Assembly: GCA_017607445.1 (NCBI GenBank)
Contig: JAEVHH010000004.1
Coordinates: 4,464,001-4,528,000 of the forward strand
Length of the DNA: 64,000 nt
Direction: 5' to 3'
DNA from: Histoplasma ohiense
Lineage: Eukaryota > Ascomycota > Eurotiomycetes > Onygenales > Ajellomycetaceae
Positions 12,387 through 24,729 of the stretch are shown one piece after another. The notes beneath the pieces are model-generated. The model made no database searches. It was not told the origin of the DNA and saw only the letters and a program-made list of their open reading frames with translations. Position numbers and translations under genes: made by a program. How positions within the stretch are numbered: the stretch's first letter is position 1; every line of letters begins with the position of its first letter.

Positions 12387-14648
12387 ATGCTATCTCTGGG
12401 ACCTGAGTCGCCGAAACCGCGAACTTGCGACGTCGCCCAACCACCAAGCCGATACGTTTCTCCACCCCGTCGCACCGTCTTGGACTTTGACGACGCGGAG
12501 CTGGACGAGTACCTCCAGAACAGAAGGTTCGAAGGTTCGCGTTTGGTTTTTCTTGCAATGCAGTTCCCGATTGCCTGTCTAACCTCAAATCTAGGAGTAT
12601 CTCTGTCGACGAGTTTGAGAATGTGCCGGAGTCTTTTATTCAGAGATTAAGGTAATTTTCTCCGCTTCATTCTCGCGCTCCACCCACTTCCATTTGGAGT
12701 CTGTCTAATCGCAAGTAGAGAACGAGCACGTAGCGAGCACGGAGCAGTCAAATCGCATGCAGTGGACTTGGATCAAGTCAGCGCGCGCCTTCTACATGTC
12801 GCCACGGATAATGAACAGCAAGACCAACAACTCGTTCCTCAAAAGCGATTGGCCAAATATGAGGATTCCTTTGATGGGTTTGAGTGGCCGAATGAATCTG
12901 TTTGTGGAACTACTCCATCTCCCGATCCCGAGGCAGAAAGGCGTGAAGCCCTGCAGAGAGAGGCAGATGCGTACCAAGCCCTTGTCCAAGCCGGTGGGCG
13001 ACTATCGCACTCCTTTCACGGTACACCCTCCGAAATTTACAAAAATCCAGGAGAATATGGCGAGCTCTTTTCGTTTTAAGTTCCCGAAAGCAGTGAACAA
13101 GAAGAATATTTATTTTCGAATCAATGGTCGAGGTGGAGAACCTTCCGTAAATTCCAGCGATTCATGAGAGAGCGAAATACTGAAGATGAGCGGGTAATAT
13201 CTATCTATTCAGGGCATGATTATACGGAATTGATGAGGTGGCTCGCTTTTATCGACCACCACAGCAGGTAGTAGGAGAAGAGGGACGCTTCCCCGTATTT
13301 GCCAGAGCGGTGAAGGACCGACTCGTGAGGCATGGCTTCACTCGAACCTTCGCTCGACGAGGATCCGACTAGACAAGACAACTTGACTACATGGATTGAA
13401 TATCTTGGCTATGAGTATTGGTGGTTCGATCGATACGCCCTTTCGAGCCGCCAACAAGAATGGCTAGACAGTAAGTGGAAGGAGGTCGTTGACAGCAATG
13501 TATTGACTCACTTCGAGACACAGGAATCTGTATATGAATATGAACATCTACTACAAAGGGTTAACGAATTGGAGTTATCTCAGAGGGCTGTGGAAACGGC
13601 GAAATCTGCTGTGTTTTTGGCTCAAAAAGCCGTTTTCGACTCAGAAAACCCCAGCCATTCCATCAAAGAGAATGATCGACGACTGCAGGAAGCTCAATTA
13701 AACTGGATGTGGCGGAAAGGACCATGATTCCATGAAACGCCGATATAAACTCATCAGCGACTTCGTTCGAGACACAGTCAAGACTCGAAGGTCCAAAAAG
13801 AATTCACAACGTCATGCTATATTGCTACGATGGATACTAGACCAACTCCTTATCATCGAACATGAGATGGAGCAAGTCGAAACGCGGACGAACGCCTTGA
13901 ACGAAGAATCTATCAATGGAAAGCCGAAGCCCAATCAAACCGACTATCTAAGCGCGGGAAAAGGCCACGGAGATCAGAAGGATAAGCATACGGAGAATCA
14001 CACGGCCTTAAATCGCCAGGCACCCGTAGCCACCACGTCTCAAGGGAGGAAAGGACGCAAGTGCAGCCATGACATTAGTAACGAAGCACAGCAATCAAAA
14101 CGGCTGAGAGGTAATGGCTGACAGGGCACCCTCTCTCGTTCCAAAATATCTGAGTCGGTAGCTGCAGCTGCAGCAACAGAAGCGGCCGCCAAAATGTCAC
14201 GTAATACCAACCCTCCTACGTCAAGAATGACCAGGCAGCAATTACAGTGGCAGCAGAGGGGCGGAGGGAAGTTAAAGATATTGACGAGGTTTCTCGCCAA
14301 GTCACTTCGCATGGGAAACAACTTTCAAAGCAGCAAAGAAACGGTAATCAAACGAGGAATACCTCTGCTTACGCTGCACATGCAGTAACATCAAAAGCAG
14401 CCACTGAAGAGCTGCAAATCCCCGAGGCCGCCGCATCAAGGGTAGCCAGACCAAAGTCAAAAGCAGCTTCCGTGGGTGCAAACAAAGATGCGGATGCAGA
14501 AACTGACAAACTTCCAATACAAAGAGGCGTTTCGCTTCGAAATAGACGAAAGGAGAACTTGTCTTCTAACCCACAGCTCCCTCTTTTGCGACCGGCAACT
14601 CTCTTCGTCGCAGCCGCAGACTTGCAGAGAAAAGGGGAAAGCAATTAA
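12387..14648 (+). pseudogene. decayed member of an expanded fungal family of unknown function
   Basis: The N-terminal part splices well: 12387-12534, 12595-12651 and 12719-13079 read TVLDFDDAELDEYLQNRRF, then FENVPESFIQRLRERAR, a region with KRLAKYEDSFDGFEWP, and GTPSEIYKNPGEYGELFSF. An in-frame TAA at 13077-13079 then interrupts a frame that goes on with family-like sequence (NQWSRWRTFRKFQRFMRERN). A frame change follows near 13345-13360, where VKDRLVRHGFTRTF passes to DPTRQDNLTTWIEYLGYEYW (13332-13727). Another follows near 13730, leading into a Lys/Arg-rich tail to 14121 and a low-complexity Ala/Gln/Ser C terminus to 14648. The order of these blocks matches a large gene family I remember from Onygenales genomes; its function is unknown. 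Several breaks make a working product unlikely. Confidence 0.65.
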
Positions 14649-16309
14649 TGCTTGTGGCGACACGCTCATCCCCAAATACCAAAGTCTCACCTGGATTTCA
14701 TCGAAGATAATCCTGAACTCGGCCAAGGCCAACACAGACGGCGTGTGTCCCTTTGCGGAATGGCAAGCCACAAAGCTAACCCCTGGGTAACAAAGATCAT
14801 AAACAAGAATAGGAAAGAAAGAGAAAGAGAAAACACGCTGCCAAAAACCAAACTCATTCTCCAATGACGGGCGGGATTTTTTCGAAGCCATGGATAGTTG
14901 ACCGAATTTACTTAGTCTTACAGGTTCGTTGAAGTTGAAACTACCAAAGAGAGCAATGCACATATATGCAGCGCGAGGAGGGATAACTAAACACTGACAC
15001 CTCCGAATGGTTTCTAGGCCCGTTCATGGACGGACTTTGTGGCCCCGGATCTACCTTAGTAACGACGGAGCATTGCTTCTGTGATGCATCGGAAGCTTTG
15101 GCGTCATATTTCAACTCTGATATGGATTCAAAATCTGTCCGCTGCAAAGATTGGCCTCCCCATGCTTCAAACCACTCCGTTCAACAAGAAATTGAAGTAC
15201 GCTGCATTTGCTTTCTTCGGTCGTTTCTGCCAACAAATCCTTTGTTCTGTGGTGTACGAATAAGTACGTGTATAATATTTTCATCTGGAATTTTGTCTTT
15301 GTTTTATATTTCATTTTGTTTCAACCACGTCATTTTGATGCCCCGGCATTTTATATGATTTTGATTTCATTTCATTCTATTTCAGTTTTCAGTATTTTCG
15401 TCTTCAAGGTCACTGCCTTATTAACCGTCGCAGAAAACGGGTTTAACTCTTTTTACTTGCCATTCTCTGGATTTGCCACTTAGCGTTATATATTCACCTC
15501 CATCACAACCTCTTCTCTTCTTTCTCATGCCTTCCCCTTCTGGCATCTATCCTCTGTCGACCACTTAAAAAATGGGGTGTACTCTTGGTTATTTTTTTTT
15601 ATTGTCCCCCGTGTGTCCTTCATTGAACTGGGAAAAGAGTTCTTTTCAATTTGCCGCAGTTCACTCAGTCTCCTTATGGTTCGGTCCCGGCCCCTCCCTA
15701 TTCACACGGGCTTGGTATTCAGCTTTTCTTGTTGATAAATGAATATAGACACTTGAAATTAAATGACATTGGCTCTCTTCCCTGGCTTGCAGTTTTAGAT
15801 GAAAACTACTCGAACTGTAACCTTGAGACGACGTCGTGCAATGATTTGAGCAGATAGACCACTGACTAGTTATCTGAATCGCACAGAGAAGCCAACCGCA
15901 CCCTTCATGGTGAGGTTGAATGCCCAAGATCAAATGTTTTTAAATGTAGATTAGGAGTGTCCTATCTTTGGTGTACTGTGTACAAGGAATCTAGAAATTG
16001 GATTGTGGATTGGATTGTGCTGGCAGGTATTGATAACAGATAGCTAGAATTTAGGTCTCAGGAATGAAATAATAGTGGGATGGCAAGTAGGATCATTCTT
16101 GTGATATGAAATATATGATTCGGGCGGCAGAAAAAAACTCTTCAACTGGTAGAACTCGCACTCCTGCGTACTGGAAACATAACTTCATAAGAGACACATA
16201 AATTCCGATGGATCAAACGCGCACACTCACACACACACACACACACACACACAAGCAAAAGTATGTCTATGTAGGTAGATCACAAAGCAAGAAGTTTAGA
16301 ATTTCGAAA
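14649..16309. other. intergenic gap with a CA microsatellite
   Basis: T-rich 3' flanks of the neighbouring genes and a (CA)n tract at 16228-16253. Reading frames of 60-170 codons occur but show no motif or splice-supported extension. Confidence 0.5.
16228..16253. repeat. (CA)n microsatellite
   Basis: About 13 AC units, one interrupted, just past the 3' end of the flavocytochrome b2-like gene. Confidence 0.9.
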
Positions 16310-18252
16310 TTATATTTTAGGCTTAACCAAGCGATCTAGTGCGTGCAGTCCTGCTGGGCCATCATATATTTGTTGCTCCACGGCACGGGCATTAATCTGT
16401 GTTGTTTCGAAGGCAATGGGTTAGCTTTGGTTCCGAGGGTGGGAGAAGGATATATATCTGCTATAGGCTATAGCGAATGTGGATCAGAGAAGAGAACTTA
16501 CGTGCTGCATGCCTAGATCATCAACTTTTTCGACGCCCAGGAGTCGCATGGCTGTTACCGTTTCAGTGGAGAGAACTACACGAGGGGAAATATCCCCGTT
16601 AGCACTGCGCCTAGTATGCCTTGAAGTCCTTCACACAAGCACCAAGGCTGGTGCTATAGAAAAGGGAAAGGGATGAAAAGAAGGAACACGGGAATAGTTA
16701 AACATACTCTCCAATACTCGCTCAACCCCCTCAACGCCACCGGCACCAAGGCCGAACAACGGCGCCCTCCCAACCCCAACACACCGTGCCCCGAGACACA
16801 ATGCTTTCACTACATCTGTGCCCCGCCTAATCCCCCCATCAACCCACACCTCCACCTTTCCAAACACCTCGGGACAATGCTTCCGAATCTCCATCATCGT
16901 ATGCACCGCTGTCGGTGCCGTGTCCATCTCCCGCCCGCCGTGGTTTGACAAGATAATTGCCTTGACCTGTGGCGCATGCAATGATGCGATATACGCATCC
17001 TCATGCGTCTGTAATCCTTTCAGGACGATGGGTAAATTGGTGTGTTGCGCCAGCCAGGGGAGGGTCGTGGTCCAGGTGAGTGACGAGTCCGTGCCAGCGA
17101 ATAATTGCTGGCCGATCCCGGCGCCGCCCTCGATTGCCGTGCCTCCAGATGCCTTGAGGAGGCTGGAAACGGATGTCGTCTGCGCAAGAGCCCGGGTGCG
17201 TTCGTCGTGCTCGCGCTTACCGGGAACGGGGGCGTCGAGGGTCAGACAGACGAATTTTATGGATTTGAGCTTATTGATGCGGGCGAGCATTGCTTCGCTC
17301 TTTTTGCGTTCGGTTTGGACGTAGAGCTGCCAGCCGAAGACTTGGTCATCGGTTGCGTTTTGTACAATTTCTTCCGGAGTCATGGAGGCATTGTTGGAGA
17401 TCAGTTGCATCGCGCCGAACTTGGAGCAGGCGGCGGCAATCCCTGCTTCTCCTGCCGGATGTGCGAGGCGGGCCATAGCAGCTGGGCAAACGTAGATGGG
17501 CAATCCAAGTTTATGGCCCAGAACGTTGGTGGAGAGGTCGCATTTTGTGCAGTCGATGAAGACCCGTGGACGGAGGAGGATGGAGCGGTAGACGGTGTTG
17601 TTTAGCGATTTCGATATGAGATCGTCTGCGGCAGAGTAATAGTATGCCCAGGCCTTCTTGCTGATTTGCTTCTTAGCCACTGCTTCTATGTCATCGAGAT
17701 TTAAAAGCGAGGACATGGAGGGGGGCTTATTTGTTGTCCGCTCGATCTTGCTCTCGGGTTCAGCACAGGATGTTGCCTTAGATAAAGTATCCGGATTGAT
17801 GGTGCCCAGAAATGCTTCCGGTTTAAGATTATCCTCCAGGGTGCCGGAAGGGTGGATAGGATCGAATTCATCCGTCGCATCTTTACCAGCGAGCTGGAGA
17901 ATTATTTGGGCACCGCCAGGATGTTTTTGGAGAAAGTCTGTTACCTATCACAATTTTCCGGTCACCATGACTTTAGTTAGCATTAGGAAACATAGGATCA
18001 TCTACGACACCTTGTCATCTAAACATCAAATCGCAAGCAAGGCAGAGGACGGATCTAATGAGGTAGACGTATGGTAAAAGTGAAAAGTGTAAGTACTAAC
18101 ATCATAGACTTTCCCGTACAGCACGACCCAGCAGCTGTCTGCACTGTTATGCTTGGCCACTACCTCGCCGTTAACATCCATTTCCGCGCGGGCGACATGG
18201 ATTGGATAATAATATGCTCACCTTCAGCAGCATCCAGGACCTTGATTCCCAT
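16310..18252 (-). CDS. Flavocytochrome b2-type FMN dehydrogenase (L-lactate dehydrogenase family)
   Basis: Oxidises an L-2-hydroxy acid, probably L-lactate, passing electrons from FMN to a fused b5 heme domain. Five exons (18222-18252, 18101-18159, 16708-17944, 16502-16575, 16310-16396) give 495 residues. The cytochrome b5 domain covers about residues 3-80, with heme ligands in FLQKHPGG and PIHPSG. The FMN barrel follows: LPIYVCPAAMARLAHPAGE, LTLDAPVPGKRE, PIVLKGLQTHEDA, the active-site His/Arg in ILSNHGGREMD, and VDGGIRRGTDVVKAL...GVGRAP. The protein starts MGIKVLDAAEVAKH, directly at the b5 domain, so the cleavable mitochondrial presequence of yeast Cyb2 is absent. The first 31-nt exon is joined through an acceptor at GGTAG that restores the family's N terminus. 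Substrate choice within the family cannot be settled from sequence. Confidence 0.88.
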
Positions 18253-18882
18253 GGTGGTGTACCTTGACAGCCTGCCCAGTAATAGAAACTAAATACCAGA
18301 GAAACCAAGATAATTTCTCTGAATGGAGACAGCAATGGGGACAATTGAAAGAGAAGACGTTGAGTTGTCGCAAATATTTGATATATATATATGTATATAT
18401 AGATTCAAAAGCTGGCGGCGGCAACTGGGCTGGAGCCGCCGGGAGATCGCCGCGTCGGCTGTTACAGGGTTAAACAAGGTTAGCGATTGGGCAAGGAATC
18501 GGCTAAAAGCGATGATGAACGCGGGTGCTTTAGTTAAAAGCTTAACTGGAGATGGTTAAACCTTAACCGAACTGCTCGTTGAGTGGAGGAAACCAAGCAG
18601 CCAGTTAACTCCTAGAACCAAAAAAAAAAAAAAAATGAAAATGAAAAAGAGGGTACATTGAATATCACAGCTGCACACAGGGATATTCGTCAATCCATAC
18701 ACACATCGAACATCGAGCAATCGAACTGTCGGTATGCATTTCAGAGTGCTTTGCTCGCAGCGCAAGTACTAGTACTTACTAATCATGTCCATGTGACATC
18801 CTACTGCGAACTGCGAACTTCGACGCTGCAAAGCACTCTACCGGCCAAATAATATACTCACTGCCGCCGGAATATACCCATC
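18253..18882. other. divergent promoter region
   Basis: Shared upstream region of the flavocytochrome b2-like gene (minus) and the DUF202-like gene (plus). It contains a short TA tract near 18380-18402 and poly-A near 18620-18635. I see no gene. Confidence 0.5.
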
Positions 18883-19368
18883 ATGTTCGAGGTTCGTTGT
18901 GATACCCTCCCTGCCTATACAAAATAACCCTCGCTTTTCCCATCTAACTGAGATAACTCTCTACAGCGCCGTGCCGCAGACCGTTACCGCCTCGGCCTCC
19001 ACCGTGCTCGCTCCGTGGTTCTTACACCAGCTGAATTAGTCGAAGTCCGCGCTGCTCAACGAACCTTCGAGGGCGCCTACATTCGTACCTCCCTCTCGCA
19101 ATTCTCCTTCGCCCTCATCATTCTCAAGATCTTTACTTCCGAGTTCTACAGCATCGGTGCGCTATTTGCCGTCTACGGTGCTGGCGTGTTGACCATTGGC
19201 CTCTTCCGGCGCCAGCAGGGCAACAGGCAGTTCTTCAATGAAGTGGATGCCGATGGTTTGAGGAGGCGTAAGTTTCGGACGAGTGGAAACGTGGTGGTTG
19301 TCTTGACGGCGCTGAGTATCGCGGCGTATGCATGTTTGTTGGCGCTGACGTTGACTCTCAAGATGTGA
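18883..19368 (+). CDS. small DUF202-like membrane protein
   Basis: Two exons: a 9-nt first exon (ATG TTC GAG at about 18883-18891) and a second from about 18969 to the TGA at 19366-19368, giving 136 residues. The conserved block EVRAAQRTFEGAYIRTSLSQ (about 31-50) leads into a membrane span, and two more spans follow (about 70-85 and 112-132), with FRRQQGNRQFF between them. This arrangement fits DUF202/YidH-type proteins, short integral membrane proteins of unknown function. The first exon is accepted because it supplies the only plausible start: the second exon has no early ATG. My base count in this stretch may be off by two. Confidence 0.7.
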
Positions 19369-20481
19369 AGGGTTGGTATACAGGCGGAAATACGCGTGGA
19401 TGTGGAGGGATGTGGTGAGGTATTACGGTTCAGGATATGGGATATTATTTTCATTCATACCGTACAACTGTCTTATGAGTGCTACGCTACTCGCTGTCAA
19501 GAGGGACATCGGATATGAGAAGAACATGACTGTAACAACCTTTCATTCGAAGGAATGACCCGACCATACCTCTAAAAAGACATTGTTTTGGAAACAGCTC
19601 GCAACGCGATCGTGGTGGCTTTGAAGCACTTGGATCTTGAGACTACGATGCGTCATACTCTCTCCAGACGCGAGAATACAATGCTCCGTCCGCGACCTTA
19701 TTATAGGTACCTTCGGTCCCACGTTGCACAGTTATTTCTCTCTCTCTCTCTCTCTCCCATGTCTGGACAACTGAGAGCTGCTCCCGATACGTCCAGTGTA
19801 CCGCTCGTCCACGTTCGGGGCCTCCACGATATCACAGGCTTAGACCCCGTCAACTCCTTAGATTTAGAGATTCCAAAGCGCTGGCTACTCTACACGTCTT
19901 CCTCGCTCAGATTTATCGGGAGTTGGAAGCATTATGGATAGGTAGAAGTACGAGCACGAAAGTGACGATCACGGAAATTTGCCCAAGTTTGGGAGTAAAA
20001 TCGTTGGCTTGGACGGGGGCCAAGGGCCCAAGGGATGACCTGCTGGGATTTCCATATCAGGGTTAAGAACGGAAGAGCAGAGAATCGTAAAAGTCCATAC
20101 CCCCGAGATGATATTAAGTCTGATGGTGTGGAGGAGATTGAATTAATTGTAGGCAAATTGCCTCCGATAGCCATAATGAGTTTTGTCACAATAGACTAGA
20201 CCAATGCCAGTGTTTGAGTTTCCAGGCTAGCAAGGAGAGCTGAATAATGTTACCGATATAGAGTTGAACTTTTTTTGCTGAATATTCAAACTTGTAAGTC
20301 GCTCGATCTTGGGTGGCGTATCACATTGTGGGTACCTGTGTTTTGCTTGGGAAACAGGTGCAACATCATGTACCGGCTATGACGCCACTCCAACCGTCAA
20401 CCGACGAGTCATCATCGCCAAGTCCTCCTTTTTATTCCTATCCCCAACGTCTTCTGGACGACAGCACAGACAAGCTTACAG
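19369..20481. other. intergenic gap upstream of PFK2/FBPase2
   Basis: Contains a (CT)n tract near 19738-19758 and, at about 20379-20503, a plus-strand frame rich in Ser/Pro (beginning MTPLQPSTDESSSPSPP) that could be an alternative 5' coding part of the next gene. Otherwise no gene is seen. Confidence 0.45.
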
Positions 20482-22915
20482 ATGGTTCACCACCTCGCTG
20501 CTAACGGGCACCACAGCCATAGCAATATGCCTCACAGTCCTGATCCGAGCTTGATGCCGCCGTCCAAGACTGTCGTCGGGAGAGCCCTGGCGCCTGAGCA
20601 TCACCATCACCACCATCACCACCGCAACCTTGCCGCGACCCACGCGCCCTCACTAGCGAGCCGAGACGGCGTCGGGATGGCTCTTACAGACACTCCGCTT
20701 TCAACCGCACCTCCCTCTCCACAAATGTCAGTTGCCGAAATTTGTTTTCGTTTGCCCTTCATGTGTTTGTTTCATCCAGCTCGGGAGCAGGGTGCCCTGT
20801 CCCTTTATATATAGGTTTTGGACTGGGCTCTTCCGCGAAACCCCGGCCCTGGCAATTCAGTTTTCTAGCTGCCTTTGCACCCGATGCTTCTCTCCAGTCC
20901 CACAAGCTTATTTCCCTGTCGTACCCCTTACACAATAAACATTTACTGTGGAAACCGAAAATAAAGCTGACAGTGATCCCCGTTTGCCCTGAATATAGTG
21001 GTGCTCGCTCTCACTCCTCGGGCGCTTCAACTCCTGGCAAACATCGCGCTACCACCCTCGATATTCCGGGACTGACCAGATCTAAAGTCTCTCCTGATGG
21101 ACGTATTGCACAGCGAGATGTTGGCTCCAAGCTGGTTATCGTCATGGTGGGCTTGCCAGCACGTGGCAAGAGCTACATTACCAAAAAACTAGCCCGCTAC
21201 CTGAACTGGATGCAACACGATACCAAGATTTTCAACGTAGGCGAACGTCGACGAGTTGCGGCAGGGGGCTCTGTGCCCTCCGCGGGGCGGAATTCTATCT
21301 TCGAGGATGAGTTGAGGGATTCTGTGCGTGAGCTTAGCATCGGTGGGGGCAGTTCAGGTAAAATTGATAACGAACATGAGATTCTGCCCCCAGCGGCTAT
21401 TCTTTTGAATGGTACCGCAGTCGAGCCGCCAACGCCCGAGGATATAATCACGCGCGATCCTAGCCCCATGAGTGATATGTCCTATTTATCCCCAAAATCT
21501 ATGCCGGCGTCGGCAAACATATCTTCAACTTCCCTATCTCGGGCATCTGTCACTAGTCCTATGAAATCTACGAGAGGTGGATCTATAGACCAGTCTGCGC
21601 AGTTTTTTGACCCGGCCAACGAACGGGCTGTTCAGTTGAGAGAACAGGTAGCGCTGCTGACTTTGGACGAACTTTTGGATTATATTCTTGAACAGGGTGG
21701 GAGTATTGGTATTCTGGATGCTACAAACAGCACACTGAAGCGCCGCAAGGCAATCATGGACCATGTACGCGCACGAGCGGGGCCGGAACTCAATGTGCTA
21801 TTCCTAGAAAGTCAATGCCTTGACAAGGAGCTGTTGGAATCAAATATGCGACTGAAACTTTCGGGGCCTGATTACAGGGACCAGGATCCCACCCTTGCCC
21901 TGGAGGACTTCAAAAAGCGTGTCGCTCTGTACGAGAAATCGTACGTAGCGCTGGGGGAGTACGAAGAGAAACACAACATGCCCTACGTGCAGACAATAGA
22001 TGTCAGCCGCAAAGTGATCGCACATCAGGTCAACGGCTTCTTGTCGTCTCAAGTCATGTATTACCTCCTGAACTTCAACTTGTCCCCGCGACAGATATGG
22101 ATCTGCCGCCATGGCGAAAGTCTGGACAACGTTGCCGGCAGAATCGGGGGCGATTCCCCACTCAGCGAAAATGGCGTTCGCTTCGCAAAAGCTCTGACAA
22201 AATTCATCGGCGAGCAACGCAAGCTTTGGGAACAATACCAAAAGTCAAAGGCTCTCTCAACTCATTTTCCCCCGCGCCCTGGTGACAGCACGCCTCCCAA
22301 CCCGCAATATGCCGCGCAGAACGCTGAGCCACGCAATTTCTGCGTCTGGTCATCCATGCTTACCCGCTCGGTCCAAACGGTCCAATATTTTGACGACGAG
22401 GAATATGACGTCAAACAGATGCGCATGCTCGATGAACTGAACGCGGGCAAGATGGAAGGTATGACCTATGACGAAATCCGTAAGCAGTTTCCTGAGGAAT
22501 ATGCAAACCGCAAGCGTCAAAAACTACACTATCGCTACCCCGGTCCTGGGGGGGAGGGGTATCTGGACATCATCAACCGGCTGAAGGCAGTGATTGTGGA
22601 AGTTGAGCGGATGACGGATAGCGTGCTGCTTGTCAGCCACCGGTCTGTTGCTCGTGTACTGCTAGCGTATTTCCGAGGACTAAAGAGGGAGGAATTAGCC
22701 GATTTGGATGTTCCGTTGGGTGTTTTATATATGCTTGAACCGGTATGTGTTTGATTTTTCTCCCGTTTTTTTATTCTTAAGCCACCGGGATAATAACTTC
22801 AACCACTCTTTAGAAACCATATGGCGTAGAGTTCAAGGCATACAGGTACAATCCAAGTACAGACTGGTTCGACTTAATGCCCAATTATGAGTTACGGCAG
22901 GCATCTTATTATTAA
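20482..22915 (+). CDS. 6-phosphofructo-2-kinase/fructose-2,6-bisphosphatase
   Basis: Bifunctional enzyme that makes and degrades fructose 2,6-bisphosphate, controlling glycolysis versus gluconeogenesis. Exons 20482-20726, 20999-22742 and 22814-22915 give 696 residues if the ATG at 20482 is used. A hydrophilic N terminus includes a run of eight His (residues 40-47). The kinase P-loop GLPARGKS is at about 133-140, followed by LNWMQHDTKIFNVGERRR. A Ser/Pro-rich insert of about 100 residues precedes ILDATNSTLKRR. The bisphosphatase half has the phospho-His motif CRHGES (His about 453), LDELNAGKMEGMTYDEI and VSHRSVARVLLAYF, so both activities look retained, unlike yeast Pfk26, which lost the catalytic His. 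A Ser-rich frame at 20379-20503 may mean the true start lies further upstream. Confidence 0.92.
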
Positions 22916-24729
22916 CCGACCTGGCTTTTCTCTTATATTTCCAAGGTTCCTTTTGCCTTACGTTCGTATAAAGGGGCTATCCGTCCTTTCGTCTCACCCA
23001 CCGGATCTCAAGTTCAGGCACCATTCGACCGCAAAACTCCCAACTCTCATATTTCCCCTTTTAGTCCATTCTGATGTACCATTTTACGGCTGGACCGATG
23101 GATACAGACGGAACATGACAATTCATCCAAATTTGCATGATAAATTTGCGCTTTTTTAAAAGATTGTCCTTGTTTTTTACAAAAATGGAAAGATTCCGGT
23201 ACCTAGGCTGTGCATTTTCATCGTCAATTTCCGTTGTTCGGTACGTCGGCGAAGAGAGAAACAAGTCAGATGACGCACCCTCATACCTTTTAAGTGTCTG
23301 TCTTTTGATCTACATTTTCTCCTTTATTCTAATGGAGCAAGCGAACAACCGGCCCGCCATTACGAAGCAGAGAAAGAGGGGGATGTATTTTTATTGGTTT
23401 TCTGAAGGGAGGCCGCTCTTCGACTCTGTCCTCCAACCCCGCCCTCTCTCAACTCAACCCCTTTCTTCATCATATTCTCTTCTCTGCTCTCCTTCTCCTC
23501 TTCTTTTTTCCGCTTTCTATGCGAGCTGTTGCCAGGCCTTTTTTTATTTTATTTTTTTTTTTTTCTGAATCGCGGTGATTGAGTTTGGTTCCGTTATTAT
23601 AACCATGTTTTATTGATTTCTCATTTTTCATTTTATTTTTCACGTGGGGCTGTCTTCTCATTTAATTCCCCATTTGCTTACCTATTTATGTAATTTCCTA
23701 ATGATATGGCATGCGACGCGACGAGAGACTTACTATTACTGCATCAGCTTTCAGTCTGGTTTCGGGTTGGCAATTTGAGACGGCGAAAAGGCAGCTAGCG
23801 ATTACAGGCTATAGTCGGTTCTTGTCTTTGTTTTTCTTTTTCTTTCCCGCTGTTCAATCAGTTACTTCGTTCTTTCACTCGGTGCTCGGGGTTCAGCTTT
23901 ACGCTTTTCTGGCTTCTGGGTGTCCATTTACTTACCTCTCAAATGTGGGCCTTTTCTAACCCTTCACCACCATCCGCTCTATCTTCAATTATGCAATGGT
24001 GTGTGTGTGGGTGTGTGTGTGTGTGTGTGTGATCTATACTATTTCACTATTGTTTTCGATATTTGCTGATATCCATCAATCGCATCATGGACCTAATAAT
24101 GTATTTCCCCCTTTTTGATTTCATTTCTCTGTTTCCCATAACTATTCATTTTCTCAACAGTTCCTTGCTGCTCTAGAATGTCCCCCCACCCTAAGAACAA
24201 GACGCTTTCCTCTTCTATTTTGCCTATTGGTGATTGTTTTAATAATGCTTTTCTCATCTCATCTCATTCTTATACCAATGTATACTGCTCCTCAGCAACG
24301 TGCGTGCATATCAAATGAATCAATGCAAAAGCTTTGTCTTCTCCTCTCACTTTAGATAGAAATGCAGATTCAAAAGAGATTATAAAATCAATTCAACACA
24401 TCTGCATAAAACGGCTTAAGAATGAATCATCCAAGGGAGAAAAGAAAAGAAAAGAAAAAGGAAAAAAAATCATCGTACATCTCACCATTCCATATTTTTT
24501 TTCGTCTTCCCTGTACATGCAGTTATTGTAACTATTTACCATACAGTACTCTCCGTCCATCACCCAAGCATATACAGACCATACAAACTATTATCGATTC
24601 ATCTACCCAGTTGATCTCCAGTTCCATACTTAGGCCGATTTCCACCAAGCTCTGCGGTACATTTCATACATATTTACTCCGGGCTAGGGCGCCCAATCTC
24701 AATACTACCCAAGTTCATGAAAACATGTT
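22916..24729. other. intergenic gap between convergent genes
   Basis: About 1.8 kb of T-rich DNA between convergent 3' ends, with a (GT)n tract at 23999-24031 and poly-T near 23550-23567. No gene seen. Confidence 0.5.
23999..24031. repeat. (GT)n microsatellite
   Basis: About 16 GT units with one interruption. Confidence 0.9.
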
